Assembly: GCF_026107455.2 (NCBI RefSeq)
Contig: NZ_JAPCHY010000002.1
Span: 248,001 to 312,000, forward strand
Direction: 5' to 3'
Length of the DNA stretch: 64,000 nt
From: Xanthomonas chitinilytica
GTDB lineage: Bacteria; Pseudomonadota; Gammaproteobacteria; Xanthomonadales; Xanthomonadaceae
In this document: positions 48,021 to 55,351 of the stretch, in pieces
Layout: each line of letters opens with the position of its first letter
Position numbering within the stretch: the stretch's first letter is position 1
Translations under genes and position numbers: made by a program
The notes under the pieces: generated by a model
Told to the model about the DNA's origin: nothing
What the model saw: the letters and a program-made list of their open reading frames with translations, nothing else
The model's database searches: none

Positions 48021-48226
48021 CGTTCACATCTGGATATCGCGCCGCGAAGCGGCCGGACCGGCGATTATCCGACGGATGGCAGGGAAAGTCAGGTCGGGAC
48101 AGCCCCGCGGAACCGCCCTGCGGGCCCGCGCGCCCCCGGTGGCGGGGGTGCGACGCGGACGGCGGCGATCGACGAGGAGCTCGCCGCCGCCCGCGGCGAC
48201 TGAAACGGTCGGGGGAGTGGAAGGCC

Positions 48227-48445
48227 TCAGTGCGGCTTGCGGTCGTAGATCCGCAGCAGTTTTTCCTTGGCCAGCAGTTTTTCCCGCTTCATCTGCCCCA
48301 GGGTCACATCGTCGATGGGAAGCACTCCGAGTTCGGCATCCATGCATTTCTTGTCCAAGGTGCGGTGTCGCTGGTAGAGCTGCTTGAACTCGGGGTCGGA
48401 TTTCATCAATGCCTCGATTTCGCTCTGGGGTTGCCCTTCGAACAT
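48227..48445 (-). CDS. DUF465 (YdcH-like) small protein
   Basis: The 72-residue protein begins MFEGQPQSEIEALMKSDPEF and continues with KQLYQRHRTLDKKCMDAE and MKREKLLAKEKLLRIY. The pattern of short helices with LxxxHxxLDK and KKxKLxxKD-like ending matches the YdcH/DUF465 family, whose function is unknown. AGGAGG lies 6 nt before ATG 48445, deciding the start; the open frame extends 204 bp further upstream without similarity. It stands alone downstream of a strong terminator and 206 bp from the cbs start. Confidence 0.88.
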   Translation of the reverse strand: MFEGQPQSEIEALMKSDPEFKQLYQRHRTLDKKCMDAELGVLPIDDVTLGQMKREKLLAKEKLLRIYDRKPH

Positions 48446-48471
48446 GATCTGCCTCCTTCGGCTGAAAACAA

Positions 48472-48502
48472 AAACGCCCCGGCCGGACGGCACGGGGCGT
48501 TT
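48472..48502 (-). terminator. Rho-independent terminator
   Basis: A 10-bp perfect stem AAACGCCCCG/CGGGGCGTTT (48472-48481 and 48493-48502), 11-nt loop, continues on the minus strand into TTGTTTTC. It ends transcripts coming from the OmpA/DUF4398 side or from the candidate small RNA just upstream. Confidence 0.85.
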
Positions 48503-48725
48503 GCTGGGCAGGAAACCAGGCTGCGGACACTGGAACCCGCGACATCCTCCGGCACCATCGGCCCGCAGGAATACCGCATCGGTTCGCGCCACTGTCTCAT
48601 CGGCCCGGCCCTCCATACATTCCGGACGGCGAACTTGCCGCCCGGACAATTGACCCTACGCCTCCGGAAAGGTTCCGGCAAGCCCAAAAAACGGATCGGG
48701 CGCAGGTTTTCTGGAAGACAGCGGA
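48503..48725 (-). ncRNA. Candidate structured small RNA
   Basis: The sequence between an AT-rich stretch and a strong terminator contains no protein gene. It has a 10-bp hairpin, 48621-48630 with 48637-48646, that pairs completely only as minus-strand RNA: one pair is G-U there but A-C on the plus strand. A second short hairpin (CCGGA/TCCGG) and the GCGG/CCGC element at about 48530 lie on either side. Boundaries are guesses. It could instead be merely the long 3' UTR of the OmpA operon. Confidence 0.35.
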
Positions 48726-48774
48726 CAGGTCACGAAAAATCAACGAAAAAATAACAATAACAATCAGTTATGAG

Positions 48775-49656
48775 CTATGGCGCAATGATCACCTCGGCAG
48801 AGCGTGCGTTGGTTGCAGCCGCCTTCTTGCCCACCGCCTGCAGCCGGCTGGCGCTCACCCCGGCAGCCACCAGCGCGTCGCGCAGGGCCTCCGCCCGCTT
48901 CTGGCCGACGCCGGTGGCGCTGTCCCAGGCCTCGATCCGCACCCGTCCCTTGCGACCGATGTTCAGGTACTCGGCCAGCGCCCGGGTCTGGCTGGCGGCG
49001 TCGGCGGACAGGGCACTCTTGCCGGCGGCGAACGCACTGCCGGCGAAGGTGAACACTTCCCCACGGCCCTCGAACTTGGACGGCGGCAGCTTGGCGCCGG
49101 ACACCAGTTCGGCCTCCTCGCGCGCCAGCTTGGCCGCATTCTGCTGGGCCGCGCTCAGGCGCGCGGCCTGCTTGCCGGCCACGCTGCTCAACGCGCTTTC
49201 CGCGTCCTGCCGGGCCAGCAGCTCGGCCTCGGCGGCCAGCCGCAGGCGCTCGGACTCCTCGGCCTGGATCTGCGCCTGGACCCGCAGCCGTTCGGCCTCC
49301 TGCCGCGCCCGCGCGGCCTCGCGGCGGCTGGCTTCGATCAGCAGCTCGCTGCGGGTGCGGTCCAGGCGTTCGACCTCACGCCGCGCCACCGCCGTGCGGG
49401 CGCCGGCCTCGGCGATCGCCACCCGGCGTTCGGCCAGATAGCGGGCGTTGTCCAGGTCCTTGCGCTTGGCCTTGGCCAGCACCGCGAGCGCCTGCTGCGC
49501 CTGCAGCCGCTCGTAGGCGGCCACGTCCGCGGTCTGGGCATCGGCCTGCAGCGCCACCAGGCGCTGGTTCAATGCCGCCACCGCCGGGTCCTCGGCCGCC
49601 GCAGCCACCAGCGGCAGGGCCAGCAGCCCGCACATCATCCAGGTATGCAGGCGCAT
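48775..49656 (-). CDS. OmpA-C-like periplasmic/outer-membrane protein with coiled coil
   Basis: The 293-residue precursor has a signal peptide (MRLHTWMMCGLLALPLVAAA). Residues about 25-165 form a long alanine/arginine/glutamate-rich coiled coil (LLIEASRREAARARQEAERL). The C-terminal part (about 190-293) resembles an OmpA-like peptidoglycan-binding domain: FTFAGSAFAAGKSALSADAA, VRIEAWDSATG and QKRAEALRDALVAAGVSASR, although the usual NxxLSxxRA is changed. It probably tethers an outer-membrane component to peptidoglycan. The ATG overlaps the upstream DUF4398 stop by one base. Start at 49656 follows the signal peptide. Confidence 0.82.
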   Translation of the reverse strand: MRLHTWMMCGLLALPLVAAAAEDPAVAALNQRLVALQADAQTADVAAYERLQAQQALAVLAKAKRKDLDNARYLAERRVAIAEAGARTAVARREVERLDRTRSELLIEASRREAARARQEAERLRVQAQIQAEESERLRLAAEAELLARQDAESALSSVAGKQAARLSAAQQNAAKLAREEAELVSGAKLPPSKFEGRGEVFTFAGSAFAAGKSALSADAASQTRALAEYLNIGRKGRVRIEAWDSATGVGQKRAEALRDALVAAGVSASRLQAVGKKAAATNARSAEVIIAP

Positions 49657-50039
49657 CAGCGGCCCTCCCCGCTGGCGAGCGTGCGCTGCAGCTGCTCCAC
49701 CTCGGCGCGGCGCTGCTGCAACTGGGCATTGGCCACCGCCTCCTCGCTCAGCGCGCGCGCCAGGTCGGCATCGGCCGCCGCGCGCAGGGCCAGCGCGGGC
49801 GCCTGCTTGCGCTCGCGCCGGTCCAGCGCCGCCCGCTGCGCCCGCTCCAGGCCCTGGCGCGCATCGGCCAGCATGTCCGGGGCGTACTGGTCGGCATCGG
49901 CCTGGGTCGCGCGCTCCACCGCCTGCCGCGCAGCCGCCAGTTCCACGGCGGCATCCTGCGCCAGAACGGGGGCGGAGAACGCGAATGCGCACGCGATCAC
50001 GTACAGGGTCCGTCGTATTTGTGCGAAGCTAGGATTCAT
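49656..50039 (-). CDS. DUF4398-like helical periplasmic protein
   Basis: The 127-residue precursor begins MNPSFAQIRRTLYVIACAFAFSAP with a signal peptide cut near VLA-QDAA. The mature part is two long Ala/Arg/Gln-rich helices (AARQAVERATQADADQYAPDM, NAQLQQRRAEVEQLQRTL), the DUF4398 pattern often encoded just before OmpA-like proteins. It is coupled to the OmpA-like gene by a TGATG overlap. Its start lies 98 bp from the divergent pilU. A joint role in envelope integrity is likely but unproven. Confidence 0.8.
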   Translation of the reverse strand: MNPSFAQIRRTLYVIACAFAFSAPVLAQDAAVELAAARQAVERATQADADQYAPDMLADARQGLERAQRAALDRRERKQAPALALRAAADADLARALSEEAVANAQLQQRRAEVEQLQRTLASGEGR

Positions 50040-50137
50040 TGGGGTGCCGTGGCCAGGTTGTCTGTGCACGGCCATTGTCGGAAGCCTGCGGCGTGCTTGC
50101 AACGGCACGTCGCTGTTTTGTTGGGGAAACATTGCGC

Positions 50138-51268
50138 ATGGATATCGGCTACTTCCTGAAGCTGATGACCGAAAAGAACGCCTCGGACATGTTCCTTACC
50201 ACGGGAGCACCGGTCTACATCAAGATCGAAGGCAAGCTGTATCCGCTGGGCAACACCGGCCTGCCTCCGGGCATGGTCAAGAAGATCGCCTATTCGCTGA
50301 TGGACGAGGGCCAGGTGCCGCAGTTCGAGCGCGAACTGGAGCTCAACATGGCCATCGCCCTGGCCGACTCCGGACGCTTCCGCGTCAACGTGTTCAAGCA
50401 GCGCGGCGAAGTCGGCATGGTGATCCGCGCCATCCGCAGCAAGATCCCGAGCATCGAGGAGCTGAACCTGCCGGAAGTGCTCAAGGACGTGATCATGACC
50501 CCGCGCGGGCTGGTGCTGGTGGTCGGTTCGACCGGCTCGGGCAAGTCGACCTCGCTGGCGTCGATGATCGACCACCGCAACAGCACCACCACCGGCCACA
50601 TCCTCACCATCGAGGACCCGATCGAGTACCTGCACAAGCACAAGCAGTCGATCGTCAACCAGCGCGAGGTCGGGCTGGACACCCACGCCTTCCACAACGC
50701 GCTGAAGAACGCGATGCGCGAGGCGCCGGACGTGATCCTGATCGGCGAGATCCTGGACGCCGAGACGATGGAGGCGGCCATCGCCTTCGCCGAGACCGGC
50801 CACCTGTGCCTGGCCACGCTGCACTCCAACAACGCCGACCAGACCATCGAGCGCATCCTCAACTTCTTCCCGGAAAGCGCGCACAAGAACGTGCTGATGA
50901 ACCTGGCGCTGAACCTGCGCGCGGTCATTTCCCAGCGCCTGGTCAAGGGCAAGGACGGCCGCCGCCTGCCGGCGACCGAGGTGCTGCTGAACACGCCGAT
51001 GATCCGCGACCTGCTGCGCCGCGGCCAGGTGCACGAGATCAAGCAGGCGATGGAGGAATCGCTGGAGGAAGGCATGCACACCTTCGACCAGTGCCTGTTC
51101 CGGTTGACCAAGGAAGGCATCATCGAGCAGGAGGAAGCGCTGCGCGCGGCCGACTCGCGCGACGGCCTGGCGCTGAAGTTCCGCCTGTCCGAAGGCGCCT
51201 CCGGCGAGCACGATCCCTACGCCGACTACGATGCGGCCAGCTCGCCGCGCATCACCCACGGGTTCTGA
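50138..51268 (+). CDS. pilU: PilU-type type IV pilus retraction ATPase
   Basis: The 376-residue hexameric ATPase has Walker A GSTGSGKS (130-137), the Asp box TIEDPIEYLH, the His box region LATLHSNNADQTIERI, and a C-terminal extension beyond residue 345 (KFRLSEGASGEHDPYADYD) characteristic of PilU rather than PilT. It begins MDIGYFLKLMTEKNASDMFL. PilU supports PilT-driven pilus retraction at the inner membrane. ATG 50138 has GGGGAA upstream. No pilT lies beside it. It is divergent from the DUF4398/OmpA pair and ends in a strong terminator. Confidence 0.93.
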   Translation: MDIGYFLKLMTEKNASDMFLTTGAPVYIKIEGKLYPLGNTGLPPGMVKKIAYSLMDEGQVPQFERELELNMAIALADSGRFRVNVFKQRGEVGMVIRAIRSKIPSIEELNLPEVLKDVIMTPRGLVLVVGSTGSGKSTSLASMIDHRNSTTTGHILTIEDPIEYLHKHKQSIVNQREVGLDTHAFHNALKNAMREAPDVILIGEILDAETMEAAIAFAETGHLCLATLHSNNADQTIERILNFFPESAHKNVLMNLALNLRAVISQRLVKGKDGRRLPATEVLLNTPMIRDLLRRGQVHEIKQAMEESLEEGMHTFDQCLFRLTKEGIIEQEEALRAADSRDGLALKFRLSEGASGEHDPYADYDAASSPRITHGF

Positions 51269-51628
51269 GTCCGGCCCTTGGAGCGTCGGCGGCGGCCGGC
51301 CAACCGCCACCGTCGCTGCAGATCCAGGCAACGCCGGGCATCGCCCGGCGTTGCTTTTTCCCGGCCCCCGGCCAGGGGCAGCGCCTCCGCCGCCCACGAC
51401 CAGCACGAGTCACCCGTTACCGCCCGCCGGCCCCGCAGGTTGGCGCCACGGCCAGCATGAAGCGCGACGTGCCGGCGCCAGGGCGCGACGCGCACGCCCG
51501 GGACCTCAGGGGCGATACCTGCGGCTGTTCGGCGGCCCGCCCCCATCGCGTTGCCCCGCCTGCGCGCAGCGGGCCTTTCCTCGGATGCACGGAAATCGGC
51601 GGGCCGGCGCGGCGCAACCCGGGGCGCG
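51269..51628. other. Intergenic region between pilU and maiA (convergent)
   Basis: Contains the pilU terminator at 51328-51359. The remaining GC-rich 270 bp show only short open frames without recognisable similarity; I see no gene in it. Confidence 0.6.
51328..51359 (+). terminator. Rho-independent terminator of pilU
   Basis: A 12-bp perfect stem GCAACGCCGGGC/GCCCGGCGTTGC (51328-51339 and 51343-51354) with a 3-nt loop, followed by TTTTT. Confidence 0.93.
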
Positions 51629-52297
51629 TCAGCGCGCCTGCGCCGTCGCGGCGTCGGGCTGGTTCTCCGGCCGCGCGGCCTCGAATGCGGGCAATTCCAG
51701 GCAGGCCTGCTCGATCCGCGTCAGGGTCGGGTACGGCGCCAGGTCCAGGCGGAAGCGGCGGGCGTTGTACAGCTGCGGGACCAGGCAGCAATCGGCCAGT
51801 CCCGGCGTGTCGCCATGGCAGAAGCGGCCGGTGTCCGGTGCCGCCAGCAGCTGCTCCAGCGCCGCGAAGCCGGTCCGCATCCAGTGCAGGGTCCAGTCGT
51901 CGCGCTCGGATTGCGGCACGTGCCAGGTGCCGTCGAAGAACTGCATGACCCGCAGGTTGTTCAGCGGATGGATGTCGCAGGCCACCAGCTGCGCCAGCGC
52001 GCGCACCCGTGCACGGCCGGCCGCATCGTCCGGCAGCAGCGCCGGCTGCGGCCAGGTCTCGTCGACGTATTCGAGGATCGCCAGCGACTGCCGCAACACC
52101 CGCTCGCCATGGCACAGGGTCGGCACCAGCTCCTGCGGGTTGAGCGCGGCATAGTCCGGGGCATGCTGCTGGCCGCCGTCGCGCACCAGGTGCACCGGCT
52201 GCAGCCGGTACGGCAGCGACTTGAGGTTCAGACCGATCCGTACGCGGTAGGCAGCGCTGGAACGCCAGTAACTGTAGAGCAGCAGCGATGCATCCAT
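51629..52297 (-). CDS. maiA: Maleylacetoacetate isomerase (zeta-class GST)
   Basis: The 222-residue protein has a glutathione-S-transferase thioredoxin-like N domain beginning LLLYSYWRSSAAYRVRIGLN, in which the SS-x-R-V-R pattern is the zeta-class active site. NPQELVPTLCHG, the QSLAILEYVDETWP glutathione contact and an all-helical C domain (VACDIHPLNNLRVMQF) follow. The enzyme isomerises maleylacetoacetate to fumarylacetoacetate in tyrosine degradation. The hydrolase for the product, fahA, lies 95 bp upstream on the same strand, which confirms the pathway. Confidence 0.93.
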   Translation of the reverse strand: MDASLLLYSYWRSSAAYRVRIGLNLKSLPYRLQPVHLVRDGGQQHAPDYAALNPQELVPTLCHGERVLRQSLAILEYVDETWPQPALLPDDAAGRARVRALAQLVACDIHPLNNLRVMQFFDGTWHVPQSERDDWTLHWMRTGFAALEQLLAAPDTGRFCHGDTPGLADCCLVPQLYNARRFRLDLAPYPTLTRIEQACLELPAFEAARPENQPDAATAQAR

Positions 52298-52392
52298 GGC
52301 CGTGGTTCCGTCCGTTGTGCGGGTCACTACGATAGCGGCGGCGCCGGCGGATGCGGCACCGCCGGTCGCCACCGGCGAGCCGCTCGGCCGGA

Positions 52393-53382
52393 TCAGGGCC
52401 TGGCCGCCTGCTCGATGCGTTGTTCGATGGCGCCGAAGATGCTGTTGCCGTCGCGGTCGAACATCTCGATCCGCACCACGTCGCCGAAGCTCATGAACGG
52501 CGTGCTCGGCTTGCCGTCGCGCAGGGTTTCCACCGTGCGCCGCTCGGCGAAGCACGACGCGCCCAGGGCGGTGTCCTCGTTGGCGATGGTGCCCGAACCG
52601 ACGATCGCACCGGCGCTCAGCGGGCGGGTCTTGGCGGCATGCGCCACCAGCTGGGCGAAATCGAACTGCATGTCCACGCCGGCTTCCGGCGCGCCGAACC
52701 ACTGGTCGTTGATGTGGGTGACCAGCGGCAGGTGCACCTTGCTGCCCTGCCAGGCGTTGCCCAGTTCGTCGGGGGTGACGAACACCGGCGACAGCGCCGA
52801 GCGCGGCTTGGATTGCAGGAAACCGAAGCCCTTGGCCAGCTCGCCGGGGATCAGGTTGCGCAGCGAGACGTCGTTGACCAGGCCCACCAGCTGGATGTGG
52901 CCGGCGGCCTGCTCCGGGGTGACGGCCATCGGCACGTCGTCGGTGACCACCACGATCTCGGCTTCCAGGTCGATGCCGTAGTCCTCGCTGACCACCTTGA
53001 CCGCGTCGCGCGGGCCGTAGAAGCCGGCGCTGGTGGCCTGGTACATCAGCGGATCGGTGTAGAAGCTCTCCGGCACCTCGGCGCCGCGGGCGCGGCGCAC
53101 GCGCTCGACGTGCGGCAGGTAGGCGCTGCCGTCGACGAACTCGTAGGCGCGCGGCAGCGGTGCCGCCAGCGCCTGCATGTCCAGGTCGAATACGCCATCG
53201 GCATCGCCGGCGTTGAGCGACTCGGACAGCGCATTGAGCCGGGGCGCGACGTTGGACCAGTCCTCCAGTGCCTTCTGCAGGGTGGCGGCGATGCCGGTGG
53301 CGCGCACGCCGCGGGTGAGGTCGCGCGAGACCACGATCAGCGTGCCGTCGCGGCCGCCTTCCTTCAGGGAGCCAAGCTTCAT
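52393..53382 (-). CDS. fahA: Fumarylacetoacetate hydrolase family protein
   Basis: The 329-residue enzyme cleaves fumarylacetoacetate to fumarate and acetoacetate, the last step of tyrosine breakdown. It begins MKLGSLKEGGRDGTLIVVSRDL; ATG 53382 is chosen over an in-frame TTG at 53418 because AGGA lies upstream and family members start here. Motifs in order: PRAYEFVDGSAYLPHVERV, YGIDLEAEIVVVTDDVP with metal-binding glutamates, LVNDVSLRN, and AGAIVGSGTIANED. The acetoacetate produced could be used by the SCOT enzyme encoded by scoAB in the same window. Confidence 0.93.
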   Translation of the reverse strand: MKLGSLKEGGRDGTLIVVSRDLTRGVRATGIAATLQKALEDWSNVAPRLNALSESLNAGDADGVFDLDMQALAAPLPRAYEFVDGSAYLPHVERVRRARGAEVPESFYTDPLMYQATSAGFYGPRDAVKVVSEDYGIDLEAEIVVVTDDVPMAVTPEQAAGHIQLVGLVNDVSLRNLIPGELAKGFGFLQSKPRSALSPVFVTPDELGNAWQGSKVHLPLVTHINDQWFGAPEAGVDMQFDFAQLVAHAAKTRPLSAGAIVGSGTIANEDTALGASCFAERRTVETLRDGKPSTPFMSFGDVVRIEMFDRDGNSIFGAIEQRIEQAARP

Positions 53383-53741
53383 CGGGGAGTCCTGAGCCAG
53401 TACGGAAACAAGTTTCAATTGTAATGAATCGACCGGAACGGCGGCCAGCTGCGCCGCACCAACCTGAACAGGGGATTTTGTGCAGCCCGCGACAATCCTT
53501 TAGACTGCGCCGGTCTGCCAGCGGCCGTCCGTTTCCCTCAGGGACCGCCGGCGTAGCAGGATCGTCGATCCGCTCGCCCGCACCCACTCCGACGCCTTTC
53601 GTCACGCATTCCGGCCATCGCACCGCGCTGGTTGTACCAGATCTCGCAGCGCGGTTTACGGGAACGCTCCGAGTCAGCCGGTCTTACCGACCGGCAACGC
53701 CGGCCCATCAGGGCATGCGTATTCACTCTATGGAGCGCTTC
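53383..53741. other. fahA-rhlE divergent region with the long rhlE leader
   Basis: 359 bp. It holds the rhlE promoter (53478-53506) and about 225 bp of transcribed leader before ATG 53742. Between the promoter and the gene are GC-rich stretches and in-frame ATGs at 53715 and 53730 that lack ribosome sites. The fahA promoter must lie in the first 100 bp. Confidence 0.65.
53478..53506 (+). promoter_or_regulatory. Sigma70-type promoter of rhlE
   Basis: TTGTGC (53478-53483) and TAGACT (53501-53506) are separated by exactly 17 bp. Transcription from here gives a leader of about 230 nt, the sort of long 5' UTR seen for cold-responsive RNA helicase genes. Confidence 0.6.
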
Positions 53742-55112
53742 ATGTCGTTTGAATCCCTGGGCCTTGCGCCCTTCCTGCTGCGTGCGCTGGCCGAGCAGGG
53801 CTACGAAAACCCCACCCCGATCCAGGAACAGGCCATTCCGCTGGCGCTGGACGGCCACGACCTGCTGGCCGGCGCGCAGACCGGCACCGGCAAGACCGCC
53901 GCCTTCGGCCTGCCGCTGCTGCAGCACCTGGGCACCTCGCCGCAGCCGGTCGGCAACGGCCCGCGCAAGCCGCGCGCGCTGGTGCTGGCCCCGACCCGCG
54001 AACTGGCCACCCAGGTGCATGACAGCCTGCGCGGCTACAGCAAGTACCTGCGCATCCCCAGCGCCTGCATCTACGGCGGCGTCGGCATGGGCAACCAGCT
54101 GGACGTGCTGCGCCGCGGCGTCGACCTGCTGGTCGCCTGCCCGGGCCGCCTGATCGACCACCTGGAGCGCCGCAGCATCGACCTGTCCGGGATCGAGATC
54201 CTGGTGCTGGACGAAGCCGACCGCATGCTCGACATGGGCTTCCTGCCGTCGATCAAGCGCATCCTGGCCAAGCTGCCGCGCCAGAACCGGCAGACCCTGC
54301 TGTTCTCGGCCACCTTCGAGGAAAGCATCAAGCAGCTGGCGCTGGAATTCATGCGCGACCCGCGGCAGATCCAGGTGACGCCGAAGAACACCGTGGCCGA
54401 GACCATCACCCACCGCGTGCATCCGGTCGACGGCGGCCGCAAGCGCGAACTGCTGCTGCACCTGCTGGCCGAGGATTCGCGCGTGCAGACGCTGGTGTTC
54501 GGCCGCACCAAGCACGGCTGCGACAAGCTGGCCACGTTCCTGGAGAAGTCCGGCATCAAGACCGCGGCGATCCACGGCAACAAGAGCCAGGGCCAGCGCC
54601 TGCGCGCGCTGAGCGACTTCAAGGCCGGCCGCGTGACCGTGCTGGTGGCCACCGACATCGCCGCCCGCGGCATCGACATCAACGAGCTGCCGAAGGTCAT
54701 CAACTACGACCTGCCGATGGTGCCGGAGGACTACGTGCACCGCATCGGCCGCACCGGCCGCAACGGCTCCACCGGCGAGGCGATCTCGCTGGTGGCGCAG
54801 GACGAGGCCAAGCTGCTGCGCCAGATCGTGCGCATGCTCGGCCGCGACATGGATATCCGCGACGTGCCCGGCTTCGAGCCGCAGACGCCGATCCGCTGGG
54901 GCAACAGTGCCCCGGGCAAGGCCGAGCAGCCCGGCGGCCAGAAGGCCCCGCGCCGCAGCAACCATGCCCGCCGCCCGCACGGCGATGCCCCGCGCCATGC
55001 CCATGCCGGCCCGAAGAAGCCCGGTGGCGGCCAGCGCCAGGGACAGCGCGACGGCGGCCAGCGCCGCGGTGGCCAGTCGCGCGGCCCGGCCGGTGGCGGC
55101 CGCGCCGGCTGA
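53742..55112 (+). CDS. rhlE: DEAD-box RNA helicase, RhlE type
   Basis: The 456-residue ATP-dependent RNA helicase carries the Q motif (GYENPTPIQEQAIPLAL), motif I AQTGTGKT (45-52), PTRELA, DEAD (157-160), SAT, VLVATDIAARGIDI and HRIGRTGR. The 80-residue tail is rich in Arg, Gly, Gln and His (GGGQRQGQRDGGQRRGG), usual for RhlE and thought to bind RNA. It helps unwind rRNA during ribosome assembly and cold adaptation. GGAG at 53732-53735 sits 6 nt before ATG 53742, which is preferred over the in-frame ATGs at 53715 and 53730. A GC-rich hairpin follows at 55141. Confidence 0.94.
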   Translation: MSFESLGLAPFLLRALAEQGYENPTPIQEQAIPLALDGHDLLAGAQTGTGKTAAFGLPLLQHLGTSPQPVGNGPRKPRALVLAPTRELATQVHDSLRGYSKYLRIPSACIYGGVGMGNQLDVLRRGVDLLVACPGRLIDHLERRSIDLSGIEILVLDEADRMLDMGFLPSIKRILAKLPRQNRQTLLFSATFEESIKQLALEFMRDPRQIQVTPKNTVAETITHRVHPVDGGRKRELLLHLLAEDSRVQTLVFGRTKHGCDKLATFLEKSGIKTAAIHGNKSQGQRLRALSDFKAGRVTVLVATDIAARGIDINELPKVINYDLPMVPEDYVHRIGRTGRNGSTGEAISLVAQDEAKLLRQIVRMLGRDMDIRDVPGFEPQTPIRWGNSAPGKAEQPGGQKAPRRSNHARRPHGDAPRHAHAGPKKPGGGQRQGQRDGGQRRGGQSRGPAGGGRAG

Positions 55113-55140
55113 TCGACGCCGCACCGATGCCGTAGCCCGG

Positions 55141-55170
55141 ACAACGCCCCCGCATGGGGGCGTTGTCGTT
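55141..55170 (+). terminator. Probable terminator of rhlE
   Basis: An 11-bp perfect stem ACAACGCCCCC/GGGGGCGTTGT (55141-55151 and 55156-55166) with GCAT loop, 29 bp after the rhlE stop. The T-run is short and interrupted (CGTTTCTGTT), so efficiency is uncertain. Confidence 0.6.
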
Positions 55171-55351
55171 TCTGTTCCGGGAAGCTCCAACCTGGCGGGA
55201 AAGCGCCGATCGATCCGTTGTCCCCGCCGCATCGCGCAGCGATGCCGCAGCCCGCCCTCGGCGCGATGCGCGACGCGGTGACGAGCACCGCGACGCCCGG
55301 CAGCAGGACAACCGCCGGGCGTCGCGGGAAAAGCCGGCATTGCGGAACCGC

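Larger units (their letters stand above)
48446..48774. other. Intergenic region between DUF465 gene and OmpA-like gene
   Basis: The stretch holds the DUF465 ribosome binding site (48452-48457), a minus-strand terminator (48472-48502), and a structured GC-rich part (48503-48700) that may be a small RNA. Next to the OmpA stop is an AT-rich end (about 48730-48774; TTATTGTTATTTTTTCG on the minus strand). No protein gene is recognised in it. Confidence 0.6.

Noticed and set aside
48520-48560. tRNA T-arm-like GGTTCCAGT on the minus strand
   Set aside because: The flanking bases do not form a T-stem (GCGGG is not matched by CCCGC) and no acceptor, D or anticodon arm can be drawn.
51417-52115. Minus-strand frame in the pilU-maiA gap running into maiA
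   Set aside because: Its upstream half is maiA in another frame and its remainder is Arg/Ala/Gly-rich without similarity.
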